DNA of 64,000 nt from Rhineura floridana (GCF_030035675.1 NC_084480.1:292006982-292070981), one strand, 5' to 3'; numbered from the stretch's first letter, positions 42,220-53,445 are shown. A program made the numbers and translations. Notes: generated by a model from the sequence alone, not told the origin.

Positions 42220-43654
42220 TACTCTAGAAAGACTCAACTGGAACTGGAAGCTCTCTTATACTCCTTTCTTTCTAAAAGGATCCAATGAGCAGCCTGGGTG
42301 GGCAGAGCACAGGGCCTAAAAGTTATTCATTGAGAAACTGCAACCTGCCATTCAGAGGTTCACCACATGTAAGAGCTGTATATCAATCCAGCTGCTCCTG
42401 ATATTTGAGTCTCTGGCTCAAATATATTTAAAATGTGGCCATTTCCGGCTGCCATCTCCTTGTTAGAATCATTTTAAATGGGATATGTTCAGTATAGGGT
42501 TTTTTTTTTTGTCAGATTGAGATGTTGGTCCAGATAGAATTGAAATCAGATTACTATTATTTTTTTGGAAGATAGGGTATCTAATGCAACAAAATTGTTG
42601 ACACATTTCACTGCTCCCAGTCCAGCTTGAAATACTGGGCAATAAATAGAGTAAATTCACAGCTTAGGAGAGTCTTGGAACAAATGATGGCTGAATTGTT
42701 TTAAAGTCAAACATTAGATCTAATCAGTCAGCTAACACAATTCTGTGTAGAATTGCAGATGTAATTTTTGGATTGGGTTGAGACCAGGCCTGTTTGAAGA
42801 AAATGCAATGCTGGATGTGTTACTTTGTTATAGGAATTAGCTTGGGCTGTGGTACGACATTTGCTGTTGGAAGAAAAGCTCCAGAGCAAACTTTTGGCTT
42901 CAGCTATTTTATTTAATGGTTTAATTGTTTGATGGAAGAGGGGGAAAAGGTAGGGTGTGGGGAGCGGTTGTGTAAAGTCTTTTCCAAAAACTGAAACTAA
43001 CTCCTGGGATGCCCAAAGGATTTACAATAATATTTTATGTGTTGTCTAAATACAGACCTAACACCCCCCAAAAGGTGAAAAACCCTAGAGACAATCAGTT
43101 TTGGTCTTCAAGGAATTCCGTGGATGTCCAGATCTAATCGTTGTTTGGCAGGAATCAATGGAATAGATTTTTAAACAGGATTATTCTTAAGATTGTCTCT
43201 GCATTACGTCTTCTTTTGCCTGAAACATTTTACTGTTCCAATTCTTTATCTTACTTAAATAGGTGGGGGAGGACAATAATTTTATTTGTTTAGTTATACG
43301 CCATAAGAAAACAGAAGGGGAAAACAAATTGAGCTCTTAATTGGCTGGCTACCAGTGGAAGTAAAGAAGCACACAAAGGTTTTTAAAATCAAACAACAAA
43401 AAGCATACAAACTCACTTGGTGTAGCAAAGTTCTTCCTGAAACCGAACTCCACCAAACATTTTCCATGGGGATCTTTATAAAGTGGCCATTGTGTAATAT
43501 AATTGGCAATGTCTTAAGTGACAGTTGTACAAAATGCACAAAGACACTGTTCCAAGGGTAATTTCATATAATAGCCATCAGAAAAAGCAGAGGGAATGGC
43601 ATTAAATTATAGTTATATAGAAGTGTTCCTACATGGAGCTAAGGCAATTACATC
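42220..43654. other. no gene recognised
   Basis: About 1.4 kb of unique AT-rich sequence. No motif in short frames, no clear repeat. Confidence 0.5.
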
Positions 43655-43706
43655 CAGAATTGCCTTATACGAAGTCAGACAATTGGTTTTCTAAGTCTGT
43701 GTTGCT
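43655..43706 (-). mobile_element. tRNA-derived SINE, 3' part (split copy)
   Basis: AATTGCCTTATACGAAGTCA and GACAATTGGTTTTCTAAGTC, the minus-strand 3' part. The remainder is at 44084-44200 beyond an L2 end. Confidence 0.6.
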
Positions 43707-44083
43707 GCTGCTGCTGCTGCTTCAAATTTATATCCCAGCCTTCCTCCCAAAAGGAGCCCAGAGCAGCAAATAGCAAGTGATAAAACAATACAAACATCTT
43801 AAAAACAGCTCCAACACAGATGCAGACTGGGACAAAAGTATCTTCTTCAAAGGCTTTTGGAAAGGGGAATGTCTTCAGTAGGCACCAAAAAGACAACAGA
43901 GTTGGCACCTATCTAATATTTAAGGGGAGGAAATTCCAAAGGGTAGCTGCCACTACATGAAAGGACTGATTCCTGTGTCATGTGGAGCAGACCTCCTGAT
44001 GAGATGGTATCTGCAGGAGGCTCTCACCTGCAGAGCACAGTGATCGACTACACCAGCATCTTCATGTGTAGCAACTGCAGTGG
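43707..44083 (-). mobile_element. L2-like LINE 3' end
   Basis: A (GCT)n run, ATTTATATCCCAGCCTTCCT, AAGGAGCCCAGAGCAGCAAA, then minus-strand C-terminal text ending PTLLSFWCLLKTFPFPKAF. It continues to about 44083 with L2-like non-coding text. Inserted into the SINE. Confidence 0.6.
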
Positions 44084-44200
44084 TTTTCCAGGGTTTCAGA
44101 CAGGAGTCTTTCCCAGCCTTACCTGGAGATGCCAAGGATGACTGAAGCTGGGACCTTCTGCACAGAAAGCATGTGCTCCACCAGTGAGTTATCACCCTTC
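44084..44200 (-). mobile_element. tRNA-derived SINE, tRNA head part (split copy)
   Basis: CCAGGGTTTCAGACAGGAGT, CTTTCCCAGCCTTACCTGGA, CTGGGACCTTCTGCACAGAA and GCATGTGCTCCACCAGTGAG. It completes 43655-43706. Confidence 0.7.
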
Positions 44201-44204
44201 ATTT

Positions 44205-44342
44205 TGGAACATATTAAGCTCCTGCTTTATAATAACTCAGACCACTGGTTTACCTACATCAGAACACTGATTGACAGCAGCCAGGGAGTGAATCTGGATC
44301 TTCTGGATGCAATGTGTGTGCTCTATTACTGAGCTACATCTC
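44205..44342 (-). mobile_element. tRNA-derived SINE, old copy
   Basis: TAATAACTCAGACCACTGGT, TGATTGACAGCAGCCAGGGA, GTGAATCTGGATCTTCTGGA, CTCTATTACTGAGCTACATC. A deletion removed the middle of the body. Confidence 0.6.
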
Positions 44343-44361
44343 TTCCTGAAACAGTCTAGAC

Positions 44362-44499
44362 CAGCCTTTCCCAACCAGTATGCCTCCAGATGTTCTTGGA
44401 CCACAACTCCCATCAGCCTCAGCCAGCATTGCCAATGGTTAGGAAAGATGGGAATTGTGGTCGAACAACATCTGGAGGCACACTGGTTGGAAAAGGCTG
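44362..44499. mobile_element. 138-bp hAT-type MITE with perfect 8-bp duplication
   Basis: Flanked by GTCTAGAC at 44354-44361 and 44500-44507. Ends CAGCCTTTCCCAACCAGTAT and CACTGGTTGGAAAAGGCTG are inverted copies extending through CCTCCAGATGTT. Same length and ends as 57139-57276. Confidence 0.85.
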
Positions 44500-44512
44500 G
44501 TCTAGACAGATA

Positions 44513-44650
44513 GTCTAGAACAGGCCAACCGGTGGTCCTTCAGGTGTTTTTGAACACCAACTCCCATAATCCCTGACTATTGGCCATGCTGGCTAGGCAG
44601 ATGGGAGCTGAAGTCCAACTTCTGGAGGGCCTCAAGTTAGCCACCCATGG
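44513..44650. mobile_element. hAT-type MITE, second type
   Basis: CAGGCCAACCGGTGGTCCTT and CAGGTGTTTTTGAACACCAA face TGAAGTCCAACTTCTGGAGG and GTTAGCCACCCATG. Flanks GTCTAGAA and GTCTGAAG agree at 6 of 8. It sits right beside the previous MITE. Confidence 0.6.
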
Positions 44651-45736
44651 TCTGAAGATCCATGCATGTGCATATCATTGTTTCCTTTTGTAAATGTTTT
44701 GTTCCTGTAAGTTTGTCTTTGGAGAATGTTGATTCAGGTAAAGCAAAAGCCTAGCTTTTCTCTAGGCATGTGTTTTCATTTAAAAGCAGTAGCTTTGGAC
44801 CTACAGACCCAAGATAAAGGATGAAAATACTAAGGGAAAATGATTACAATATTATTTTTAGCTAGGGAATATCTCCTTATAAGGGCAGAGAGAATCAGAG
44901 TAGATGCTTTTTCTTGGGCTGAAAACTACCAAAAAGCTAAGCATCAAAATGACAATTCAAGGCCCCAAACTATTCTGTCCCTTCTCTTTTTGATTTACCT
45001 TTATGCAGTGGTTCTAAAACCTTCCCCCCTCCATGAATCACTTGAAAACTTATGAGGGACTTGGTGGACCACTTAATGCTTTTTCTTCCTGTTGTAGCAA
45101 TTGCAGTTCCATAGACTTCAAATTTTAATAGAATAAAATACACTGTAATAAATAAAATGCAATTAAAAATCAACATGAATATTCAGTGCCATGGATGTGC
45201 TATCTCCAGTCTTCAGCCACAAATCCACCAGCATGCCACACCTGAATGAAGCTCATGGACCACAGGTTTGGGAACTCCTCGCTTAAGGATTAGTGCCAAC
45301 TATTCTGCACTACAATATACAGAAATGATTTTTAGAGTTTAGAGATAGTTTGTTAGTCTCTCGAGTCAAAAATAGATCGGAAGGAAAGGGGGCTACATAT
45401 AGTCTGCTTCAAGAACAAATGGCAATTAAATCTTAAGAGGTTTTTTTAAAAAGTTATACTATTCTGTTCTTCAAGGGGAAGGAAGGATTGGAAGAATTAG
45501 TGTTAAAAATGCACATTAACAATCAGGATCATCCGTAGCAAGGCCAAGCTGATGACTGCCATACATCGTTATGTGTGCGCGTATGCTAATATTTTAGAAA
45601 ATGTTTGTGAAAATAAAAAGCAGGCCTGCAAGTCCCATTGAGTACACTGAGGCTTACTCCTAGGTAAACACATACAGGACTGCAAGATAAGGCTCCATCC
45701 AAAGTGCTTAGAAGAGAAATATATTTTACACAGTTT
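44651..45736. other. no gene recognised
   Basis: Unique DNA. A short CAAGTCCCATTGAGTACACT...TTACTCCTAGGTAA phrase at 45630-45675 is the ancient fragment also seen at 32736. Confidence 0.45.
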
Positions 45737-46053
45737 GGCCCCATCTGCACAATACATTTTAAGCAATATTATACCACTTTAAAGAGTCGCAGCTTCTGCT
45801 CAAAGAATCCTGGGAACTGAAGGTTGTTAAAGATGCTGAGTGTTGTTAGGAGACTCCTGTTCCCCTTCATAGAGCTACAGTTTCGAAGTGGCTTAACAAT
45901 CAAATCCTCTCCCCAGGGAACTCTTGAGAATTGTAGCTCTGTGAAGGGAATAACACATTTCAGCATCCTTAACAAATTTCTGTTCTTGGGAGGGAAGCCA
46001 TGACTATTTAAAGTGGTATAATGCTGTTTTAAATGTATACTGCAGATGAGGCC
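45737..46053. mobile_element. foldback MITE, family A (best copy)
   Basis: 317 bases starting GGCCCCATCTGCACAATACA and ending TGTATACTGCAGATGAGGCC, an inverted pair. The arms continue through TATACCACTTTAAA / TTTAAAGTGGTATA. TTT lies on both sides, a possible 3-bp duplication as in PIF/Harbinger-type elements. Non-coding. Confidence 0.75.
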
Positions 46054-47039
46054 TTTCTCTAGGTTTTTAACTCCTTAGGGCAGCTATACAGTAGTCCTGC
46101 ACATCATTAGACTATTTAATCCTATTGACTTAAGCTCTAGTAAGGTGCAAAAAAAATGTTGAATGGGAGAGGCTGATTATTCATATTTTTTCTGTTGGTC
46201 TGTAGCAAACTTTCACCCAGTTTGTATCACCATTAAACCTGGCTTAGGATGCAGTCTTATCTTGAGCATAACTATTTGACAATAACATCATCTGAAGCCA
46301 ATATAATTTAATTCCAAGACATTCATTGACTTCAGTGGGTCTAATTTGGCTTCAGTTCAAGTGTTTTGATTTACCTCCGTTGTGTGGATAAGACTGTTGA
46401 TAGGATTCACACAAAGGCATTCAGAGAAAGGATATTTGGCAGATAGATCATTTCCCTGAGCTTCATATCACTCTTCTAGGCCACCTACTGTGCTGCCCGA
46501 GAGGAGTCATATAACCTTTGACTAAATGTAGGAATTTAAGCTATGAAAAGGTCTGAAACTTGACACGCTCCATGACGCCACCCTGTCAGTTGTTAAAGAT
46601 AATTCTGCATTAGATACCAAATTCTGAAAATAGAATTACACAAAGGTTATTTATCTACCTTTGCCCTTCCATACTTTCAACTGAACCCTGCTGTGATTGG
46701 AGATTTCCTGAAATCAACACTTTGTCTATATTAACTTTTGTGTTTAAATCTGTCGCTGAGCACAAAAGACCTCTGCAGAAGGCAGTGATTGCAAGCCAGC
46801 CAATTTGAGGCCAACAAAAACAGCTGATTGCCCAATTAGCAGCTCCTGTCACCCCATCACAAAAAGCTCTCTCACAGATGGCTTACTTTTGATTACGATT
46901 CCCATTCCCATGAAGCAGAATGAAACACTTGGTCACCTGAGTTAGGATGATGTGGGAGACCACCTGTGTCAACTGAGGCCCATCTAGCTTGTCATCAGAG
47001 CCAGCCCAACCATTTTTGCTGCTTGAGGCAAAGGAGAAG
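46054..47039. other. no gene recognised
   Basis: Unique-looking sequence, no supported feature. Confidence 0.5.
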
Positions 47040-47282
47040 TTCCCTATTTCACAGACAGAAGCTGACTGGACTGGCAGTTGGATCTTACTTCAACACTGGC
47101 AATGGGACAACATTTTACACTGGACTTCACGGCAACAGGTTAGTTTAGGGGGACAAGATACCTCCTCCATTCTACATACAGAAGTTGACTGGACCAGCAG
47201 TTGAATCTTACTTCAACAGTGGCAATGGGACAATGCCCTCTATTGCACCAGAAGCCAACAGGCTGGTTTTTTTGGGGGGAGG
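47040..47282 (+). repeat. two-copy 122-bp tandem repeat
   Basis: ACAGACAGAAGCTGACTGGA and AATCTTACTTCAACA-type text starting near 47051 recur from 47173 (ACATACAGAAGTTGACTGGA). Both are followed by TGGCAATGGGACAA. Units are about 80-85 percent alike. Not coding. Confidence 0.7.
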
Positions 47283-47884
47283 GCAGGCCAGGCCATGTAG
47301 CATGTACAGTTCTGTCTATCATCAGATGGGAATGGCTGCCAATGCTGCCCCAGTATCTGCTGCCTGAGGCAGTTCCCTCACCTTGCCTAATGGCAGGGCC
47401 AGCCCTGCTTCTCCTCATGTTTTTCCCAACATTTGTGGCTCAGTATGTCAAAAACCAGATGGCAGGTCATTCTGCCAAAATTCTGGAAATGTGATTGGGT
47501 TCCACCAACATGTTACATTAAGGCTAGGTGGGAAAATAGCTGTACAATGTTTTCCATATTTTTTTTTAAAAAAGCTTTGTTCAACTTTGGTTGTGCTCTC
47601 TAAAAAAAAGTCAAATAAAGCTATGCAATTTTTAAACATTTAAATATCCTTTTTTATTCAGGCAAATGTTCTGTAGTAGTGGATAAGCTGCCTTTAATTG
47701 TTCATATTTTGATTTTATTTTATTAACATACAATAATTTTAATATGATGGAATTCATTGCTTTTAAATTGCTTTTATATTTCGGTCATGAGACTTCAAGG
47801 GTCAGAGGAGGACAAACAGCAAAATGCATAAAATAATGGCATACTTGTGGATAGTGCTCAAAGCCAATGCGGTGGAGTGTAGAG
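47283..47884. other. no gene recognised
   Basis: Unassigned. Ends with GTGGAGTGTAGAG just before a MITE. Confidence 0.4.
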
Positions 47885-48358
47885 CAGGAGTGGTGAACCT
47901 CTTTCAGCCAAGGCAACCTTCCGAGGCGATGTTGAGGACCAGAGACAAAAGCGAGCTGACCAAAGATGTAATTTTATATTTGTAATTTTAAATTGTTTTT
48001 AATTTTTTTTAATTGTGTTTTTAAATTGTTTTTGTGTTTTAAGATTTGTATATTTGTTTTTAATTGCTGTAAACCGCCCAGAGAGCTTCGGCTATGGGGC
48101 AGTATATAAATGTAATAAATAAATAAGTACGTACCATAGGCTAGTTTCTACACACACTCACAAGCCCTACTCTGTCTTCCACCCACACAAACAAGAAACA
48201 TGATCACCATTCAGGGAGACGTTTCAGCCAGGCAAAAAAACTTGGGGTACAAAACAGGGCCAGTAAGGGGTGGAGACTGGGGAGGCCTCTGAGGGCCAGT
48301 TTGAGAGGCCTGGATAGTCTCATTTGGCCCGTAGCCTGATGTTCTCCATTCCTGGGTT
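47885..48358. mobile_element. hAT-type MITE split by an L2 tail
   Basis: Left end CAGGAGTGGTGAACCTCTTT, right end TTGGCCCGTAGCCTGATGTT...CCATTCCTG. Inner GGCCAGTTTGAGAGGCC text is characteristic of the GGCCACAT-type MITEs. The middle is occupied by an L2 tail at 47960-48126. Confidence 0.5.
47960..48126 (+). repeat. L2-like LINE 3' tail, nested
   Basis: Alternating AAATTGTTTTT blocks, then ATTGCTGTAAACCGCCCAGA, GAGCTTCGGCTATGGGGCAG and TATATAAATGTAATAAATAA. The clearest copy of this tail in the window. Confidence 0.85.
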
Positions 48359-48364
48359 AGAGAT

Positions 48365-48630
48365 TTGAACTAGGATCTGGGAGACTAGGGTTCACATCCC
48401 CACTCAACCATGAAGCTCACTGGGTGACCTTGGGCCGATCTCTGTCTCCCAGTCTAACTTACCATACATGTTTGTTGTAAGGATAACATGAGGAGATGAT
48501 GATGATGATTTATTAAATTTATATCCCGCCCTTCCTCCCAGGCAGGAGATGGAGAACCATGTATGCCACCTTGAGATTTCTGAAGGGCAAATGGGATATA
48601 AATGTAATAAAATAAAATAAAATATATTTA
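48365..48630 (+). mobile_element. MIR/CORE-type SINE with nested L2 tail
   Basis: CTGGGTGACCTTGGGCCGAT is the CORE-SINE core phrase. It is followed by CTCCCAGTCTAACTTACCAT and a 3' end GAACCATGTATGCCACCTTG...ATATAAATGTAATAAAAT like that of L2. A short L2 tail (48500-48545, TTATATCCCGCCCTTCCTCC) interrupts it on the minus strand. A decayed tRNA-like head lies at about 48365-48400. Confidence 0.65.
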
Positions 48631-48834
48631 AAAGGTTTAGCCCTGGTGTGTGCAGATTTCCTTCTGTTCCTCTTCCCCTTTTTCTCTCTGAGGTTCAGAG
48701 CAGTCTCAGCTGGTAATCTTTTCTCTGTGCCTCTCTAGTATTGGTTTACTAACTTTGGATGTCAAAAATGCTGGTATATGAGCTTGGCCAGGGGTTGGCC
48801 GAATAGGAATCTCCAGGTTCCACTGCTAAATAGA
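48631..48834. other. unassigned
   Basis: No motif or repeat recognised. Confidence 0.3.
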
Positions 48835-49015
48835 GCTGCCAGGTTCAGATGCACTATGACTGTGAATTCTGAATATCAGCCGATGGAGGGGCCAACCAGA
48901 GGGGAAGGCAGTTCTTTCAGGCTTCCCGGAAGTATCTGGCTGGCCACTGTGGGAAAGGGGATCCTGGACTCGATGGACCCTCTTGCCTGATCCAGCAGGG
49001 CTCTTCTTACATTAT
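48835..49015 (+). mobile_element. CR1-like LINE 3' end
   Basis: Plus-strand: CAGGCTTCCCGGAAGTATCT, GGCTGGCCACTGTGGGAAA, TCCTGGACTCGATGGACCC, CTTGCCTGATCCAGCAGGGC, TCTTCTTACATT. Non-coding 3' end of the same family as 24917 and 61826. Confidence 0.65.
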
Positions 49016-49144
49016 TATGTGGAGTCAGAGATAAGTCAAGGGACACAGCTCTGGGATTTGAGCCAATAGCAAAAGCTTTCTGTTTGCTTCTGTGGCTAGT
49101 ACTGGCAAATACAATGGACTGGATCGCCGAGAGTGTTCAAGGGC

Positions 49145-49340
49145 CAGGCAAGGTCACATCCATGCCATACATATGAAGCACATTTAAAAATAATGGCTTC
49201 CCCCCAAGACCCCTGGGAACTGTAGTTTACCCTTCACAGAGCTACAATTCCTAGCACCTTGAACAAATTTCAGTTCCCAGGAGTCTTGGGGGAAGCCATG
49301 TGCTTGAAAGGTATAGGGTGGAAACACTGTAGTCCTACAA
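49145..49340. mobile_element. foldback MITE, family A (copy 4, partial)
   Basis: ATGGCTTCCCCCCAAGAC and CTGGGAACTGTAGTTTACCC face CAGTTCCCAGGAGTCTTGGG and GGAAGCCATG. The middle is shortened and the outer ends are decayed. Confidence 0.6.
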
Positions 49341-49569
49341 TGGGCAGAGGGGAGAACCTGTGGCAGAGATACTGCTGCTTCCTATGCCTTGCTGGGTTCA
49401 CGCTGGCCAAGATGAGAGGTGGTGGGGTGTGTGGTTCGAGGAAAGATAAGCACACCAGCTCAAGGGCTGGGGTATTTTCTTCTCCCTTGTTGGGAGCCAT
49501 GAGGGTTTGGGATCCTGTTGATATTAGAACTTGAGATCCCCTCAATGCCGATTCAGAACAGGCCCCCAA
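49341..49569. other. unassigned
   Basis: No gene or repeat recognised. Confidence 0.3.
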
Positions 49570-49672
49570 AGTGGTAATTTATGGAATTTGGTGCCACAGG
49601 ATGTGGTGATATCCACTAGCTTACACAACATGAAAGAAAATGATCTATCAGTGGCTATTAGTCATGAAGGTT
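49570..49672 (+). mobile_element. CR1-like LINE fragment (split)
   Basis: TTATGGAATTTGGTGCCACA (LWNLVPQ-like), then GATCTATCAGTGGCTATTAG. This matches the C-terminal and 3' flank of the CR1-like family. The 3' end resumes at 50240. Confidence 0.5.
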
Positions 49673-50239
49673 AGCGAATTTGCCTGCTGCATTCTAGTCC
49701 AATGCCAGATCCCACAGAGAAAGTGGCAAGGGAAGCCTCGCCAAAGATTGCCAGACCATGGATAGCTCCAAGTAAGCAACTTGCTCCAATAAAGGTTGAG
49801 AGTCTTTTAAACCCCTAGACAACCTCTTCCAGGTTCCACCCTCTTGTAGAGAACTCAGAGCCATAAAGGGCCAGCCCTCAGTCCCAAAGAAAGGTACTCC
49901 TCCATTCCACAGAGTTCCTTCCGGTACGCTCGCTCTGCCACCAGACTGGTGGTGTGCAGTGGGAGGCATCTGGTGGGAGGCTCGGGAGAAGGTGCTCACA
50001 AGGGCCCAAGCTCTGGCCCTGGTGGCCTGAGAGGTTCCTCTGGGGGCTCCTGTCCAACAGCCTCAGGCACAATGGTCTCCCTATCTTCAACAATCAGCTT
50101 TGAGCCCGGACCCTGAGCTAGCTCCCCACCTGGTACCCCCGCAGCCTCTGACTCCACATCTAGATCCCTGCTAAATTCAGGGGTCATGATACCATCCCTA
50201 TTGCTGGCGGGGGTGGGGGCAATAGCAGGAGTCTATTGC
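49673..50239. other. unidentified insertion in CR1-like LINE
   Basis: About 570 bases with higher GC separate two consecutive parts of one CR1-like end. Minus-strand frames rich in Glu, Pro and Gly (50187-49996 and 49999-49694) have no motif I know. It could be an LTR-like or non-autonomous insertion. No edges or duplication are sharp enough to say. Confidence 0.35.
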
Positions 50240-50340
50240 CTTCAACTTGTGCACTCCATTGTCTGGCTGCTGTGGGAAACAGGATTCTGGAGCAAAGTAG
50301 CTGGACCTTTGGTTAGATCCAGCAGGATTTGTTTTACTTT
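50240..50340 (+). mobile_element. CR1-like LINE 3' end (split)
   Basis: TTGTCTGGCTGCTGTGGGAA, ACAGGATTCTGGAGCAAAGT, CTTTGGTTAGATCCAGCAGG. Continues 49570-49672. Confidence 0.55.
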
Positions 50341-51017
50341 GTGTTAACAATTCCAAAAATCTCGCTTTTAAATCTGCAAAATAGATTCCACTCTATTTCC
50401 CCCCCCCCAGAGTTACTGGTCAAGATACACATAGTACAATCTTTTCTGACTATAACACATGGGCCACTTGCTGGAGACAAACAGTCTGGAATAAACAAAG
50501 TAATATAATATTTCCTGGTGCAAACTCAAGTTTATCCTATCCTTGACACTAATTTTTCAATTCATTGGCTGTGCAATAACCATCTCCTTCACCATTATTT
50601 AGATAATAACCCTTCGAGCCGAGTGTTTTGACATTTTTGATGCATTACAGCAAATGTTCCTCACTGTCTAACTCTTTCAGGGCCAATGAAGAGGAGTAGG
50701 GAATGTAAAGAGTGCCATCCCATGACCTGAATAGTTTTCAAGCTATGCCTGTACCAACTCATTTTTGTACCATATCACTGTAAGTATCATTATGTGTCCT
50801 GTGACAAGGCCCTTTCCATTGATATAACCATTGCCACACCGGATGAGCAATCTGAAAAGCTACAGGCTGCACAGGAGGAGCTCTAGCTGAAGATCTTCCC
50901 CTCACAAGCATTGCCTCTCCCATAAACTGGAGCATTTATGGCATGGAACAGAGGCACTGTGGGTCCCACTCATGAGCCATAGTCCTTGTCATGTTATTTG
51001 AGCACCGGAGGAAGGAA
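50341..51017. other. no gene recognised
   Basis: Unassigned DNA. Confidence 0.4.
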
Positions 51018-51140
51018 CCACATAGCAATCAATCAGGGATGAGGAACCTGTGGTCCTCAGCAGACTACTACTCCCATATCCCTGAGCATTGGTCATGGGG
51101 CTGATAGAGTCAAGCAACATCTGCAAGGACATAAGTTTAG
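51018..51140. mobile_element. hAT-type MITE, right end decayed
   Basis: AATCAGGGATGAGGAACCTG, TGGTCCTCAGCAGACTACTA and CTGAGCATTGGTCATGGGGC, with CAACATCTGCAAGG as remnant of the opposite arm. The terminal half is lost. Confidence 0.5.
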
Positions 51141-51145
51141 TGAAG

Positions 51146-51325
51146 GGCCGTAGCTCAGTGGTAAAGCACCTGCCTTGCATGCAGAAGGTCCAGAGTTCAA
51201 TCCCAGCATCTCTGCAAGAGACTCCTGCCCGAAATCCCAGAGAGCTGCTGCCAGTCAGTGTAGACAACACTGAGCTAGATGGACCAATGGTGCGACTCAG
51301 TATAAGGCAGTTTCCTATGTACTTA
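51146..51325 (+). mobile_element. tRNA-derived SINE, best preserved copy
   Basis: The pol III A-box TAGCTCAGTGGTAAAG starts at 51153. A B-box-like GAGTTCAATCC lies near 51195. The GCATGCAGAAGGTCC anticodon-arm region is between them. The body has GAGACTCCTGCCCGAAATCC, GAGAGCTGCTGCCAGTCAGT, GTAGACAACACTGAGCTAGA and the end ACTCAGTATAAGGCAGTTTC. It is about 180 bases and not a functional tRNA gene, because the acceptor stem is not formed. Confidence 0.85.
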
Positions 51326-52434
51326 CGTTCCTAAGTTAGTTCCCCACTCCTGCAGTAGATCTGCAGCAGGAATGTTAATGTGAGAAGCCGGGGCACAGAC
51401 GGACCCCAGGTAGTTTTGCTCTTCCTGGCTGTTTTGCATTAGAGACAGAATTTCATGGAAGAAATACTAACGTTTTTACAACTTGTAAAAGCCGCTCCTC
51501 TGGTCCCTAGGCCTGTTTCCCCTTCAAAAATCAAAGCCTTAAAAAAACAGTACATAGATGTTTTGTTATTATCACTATTATTACCCAGATACCCCTGTTA
51601 AATGATTTGTGAAATTGTATCTAAAACAAGCACAGTACATTGGTGAATAATTAGTTTCACAGGGGCCAAATGGACAGTGTATAGAAAGCTGTCTTAATCT
51701 GTGCAGATGTGGCGTAGAATGCTATGAAGCGTGATGACAATGACACCTCATTGCTTTTCCACCAATTATTTGGAAGCGGGGGTACAAAGCGAGAGTTTAT
51801 GTGGCTTGCAAAGAGGTGTCTCAAAACTGCTATCCTCATTTTTTATTTTGGACACCACATCAGAGTACTGGTGAATGTGTGGATGTACGTTTAGAAATAT
51901 ATTTATTTTTTTAAAAAACAGACCCACACAATATGAACTGGAAGAAACAAAAATTATAATGAAGTCAATAAAGGACAGATCTGTCTGATTTTTAAAAAAG
52001 AAAAGGCATCGGTGGAAAATATACTAAAAACTCCTATGCCCACATCAGAAATTTGAGTTATAGGTTGGCATTCAATGCTAGCTCTACTCAGAGTAAACAC
52101 ATTGAAGTTAATAGACATGATGATCTTAGATTGATTAATTTCAATAGGTCTACTCTGAGAAGGAATACAACCTATTGTTTTTAATTCTTTAAGGTAACAT
52201 GACATGTTCACAACACTTTCTGTCCTTTTCATTTCAGATTTTCTAGAAATTCACATCTGCAGCAAGCGTTGTTTTCCGTCCAACACCAAATCAAGGCCTG
52301 GTCTTAGGCATCATCAAATTGTTGATCATGCAGCTGAATACTGAATATTTGTTCAGTATTCCAGCAACTAGTCACACTGTTGTTTTATTGATATTTTGCA
52401 GTACTTTTTATCTGCTCTGTTTATTAATAAAATT
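51326..52434. other. no gene recognised
   Basis: Unique AT-rich DNA. CTCTACTCAGAGTAAACACA and GGTCTACTCTGAGAAGGAAT at 52080-52165 form a facing pair resembling the ancient fragment at 32736. Confidence 0.45.
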
Positions 52435-52665
52435 TATTAATTTTATTATTATATTTAGATCCCACCTTTCCTCCAAGGAGTTCAAGGTGGCATTGTGGTT
52501 TTCCGCCCTCTCCATTTTATCCTCACAACAACCCTGTGAAGTAGGTTAGGCTGAGAGATGAGTCATTGGCCCAAGGTCACCCAGTGGACATCATTGCCAA
52601 GTGCAGATTTGAACCGTGGTCTCCCCAGTCATAGTCTAACACTCTAACTGCTACACAAGATTTAT
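52435..52665 (-). mobile_element. MIR/CORE-type SINE
   Basis: Minus-strand copy: 3' L2-like tail (TTAATTTTATTATTATATTT, GATCCCACCTTTCCTCCAAG), then ATCCTCACAACAACCCTGTG, GCCCAAGGTCACCCAGTGGA (core) and TTGAACCGTGGTCTCCC (B-box), to GTTAGACTATGACTGGG-type head text in reverse. Nearly full length, about 230 bases. Confidence 0.75.
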
Positions 52666-53125
52666 TTTGAATTGAATTCAATTTTTGTGTACTACTACCT
52701 TGAGATCGATGAGATATAGGACAGGCTGTAAATATTTTAAATATATATCATAAATAAAGGACCAAACTAGGACAGATGAGAACTGGCGTTCCCTAACTAG
52801 TCCAAGAGAGTTCTCCAGTTGCAAATTAGCAGTTGCATGAATGGCCTTTTTGAAATGTAGGTGCAGAAAGCCTGACCTTGATTGGTCCTTGGTGTAGGGG
52901 GTAGGGAACCTTAATCTTTAGTCTCACTGTGGTCCAAATTGAGATTGGACCTCTGTTCTTATTTGTATTGCTTTCCTCCTCCCACTGCAAATAGTAGGTG
53001 TGAAGGGTAGGATGATCCAGAACTATACTGCAGCCTAGTGGCAAAGAGTTAAAAAAAATCCACCCACCCTGCTAATCAGGTGTTCTAGTTCAGATCACCT
53101 CCTCCCTGCACCCAGGCCCAGCAAC
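52666..53125. other. no gene recognised
   Basis: Unassigned; AT-rich start, then unique. Confidence 0.4.
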
Positions 53126-53445
53126 AGTGGGTGACCGGATCGGGCACTGTCTGAGGGTCTTGCAACTGGCTGTTATCTGAGGGCCCCTATGGGTGGGAGG
53201 GTAGAACTCCCACTCAATGACACCCACCAGCATCAGATCACTGGTCGTGACTGGATGGTGGCATGGATAGTGGAGCAGGAACTCCACTCTCGGAGCCCAC
53301 ATCACCCCTGCATGCACAGGCATGATGGCAGACATGATTGCAGGCATATGTGCTGACGCATGAGGTGGCACAACTGGGTTTATTTAAGTGCATGTGTGCA
53401 AAGGCATGCACTTGTACACACACGCACACACAGGGGGCCCTGCCT
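53126..53445. repeat. unclassified GC-rich repeat-like block
   Basis: TGACGCATGAGGTGGCACAA and CTGGGTTTATTTAAG near 53350 match the right arm of the inverted repeat at 19571-19784. The rest is unassigned, and an (AC)n-like run lies near 53415. Confidence 0.35.

Noticed and set aside
51146-51220. tRNA gene
   Set aside because: A- and B-boxes are visible, but no acceptor stem forms and the sequence continues into a SINE body shared with many copies.
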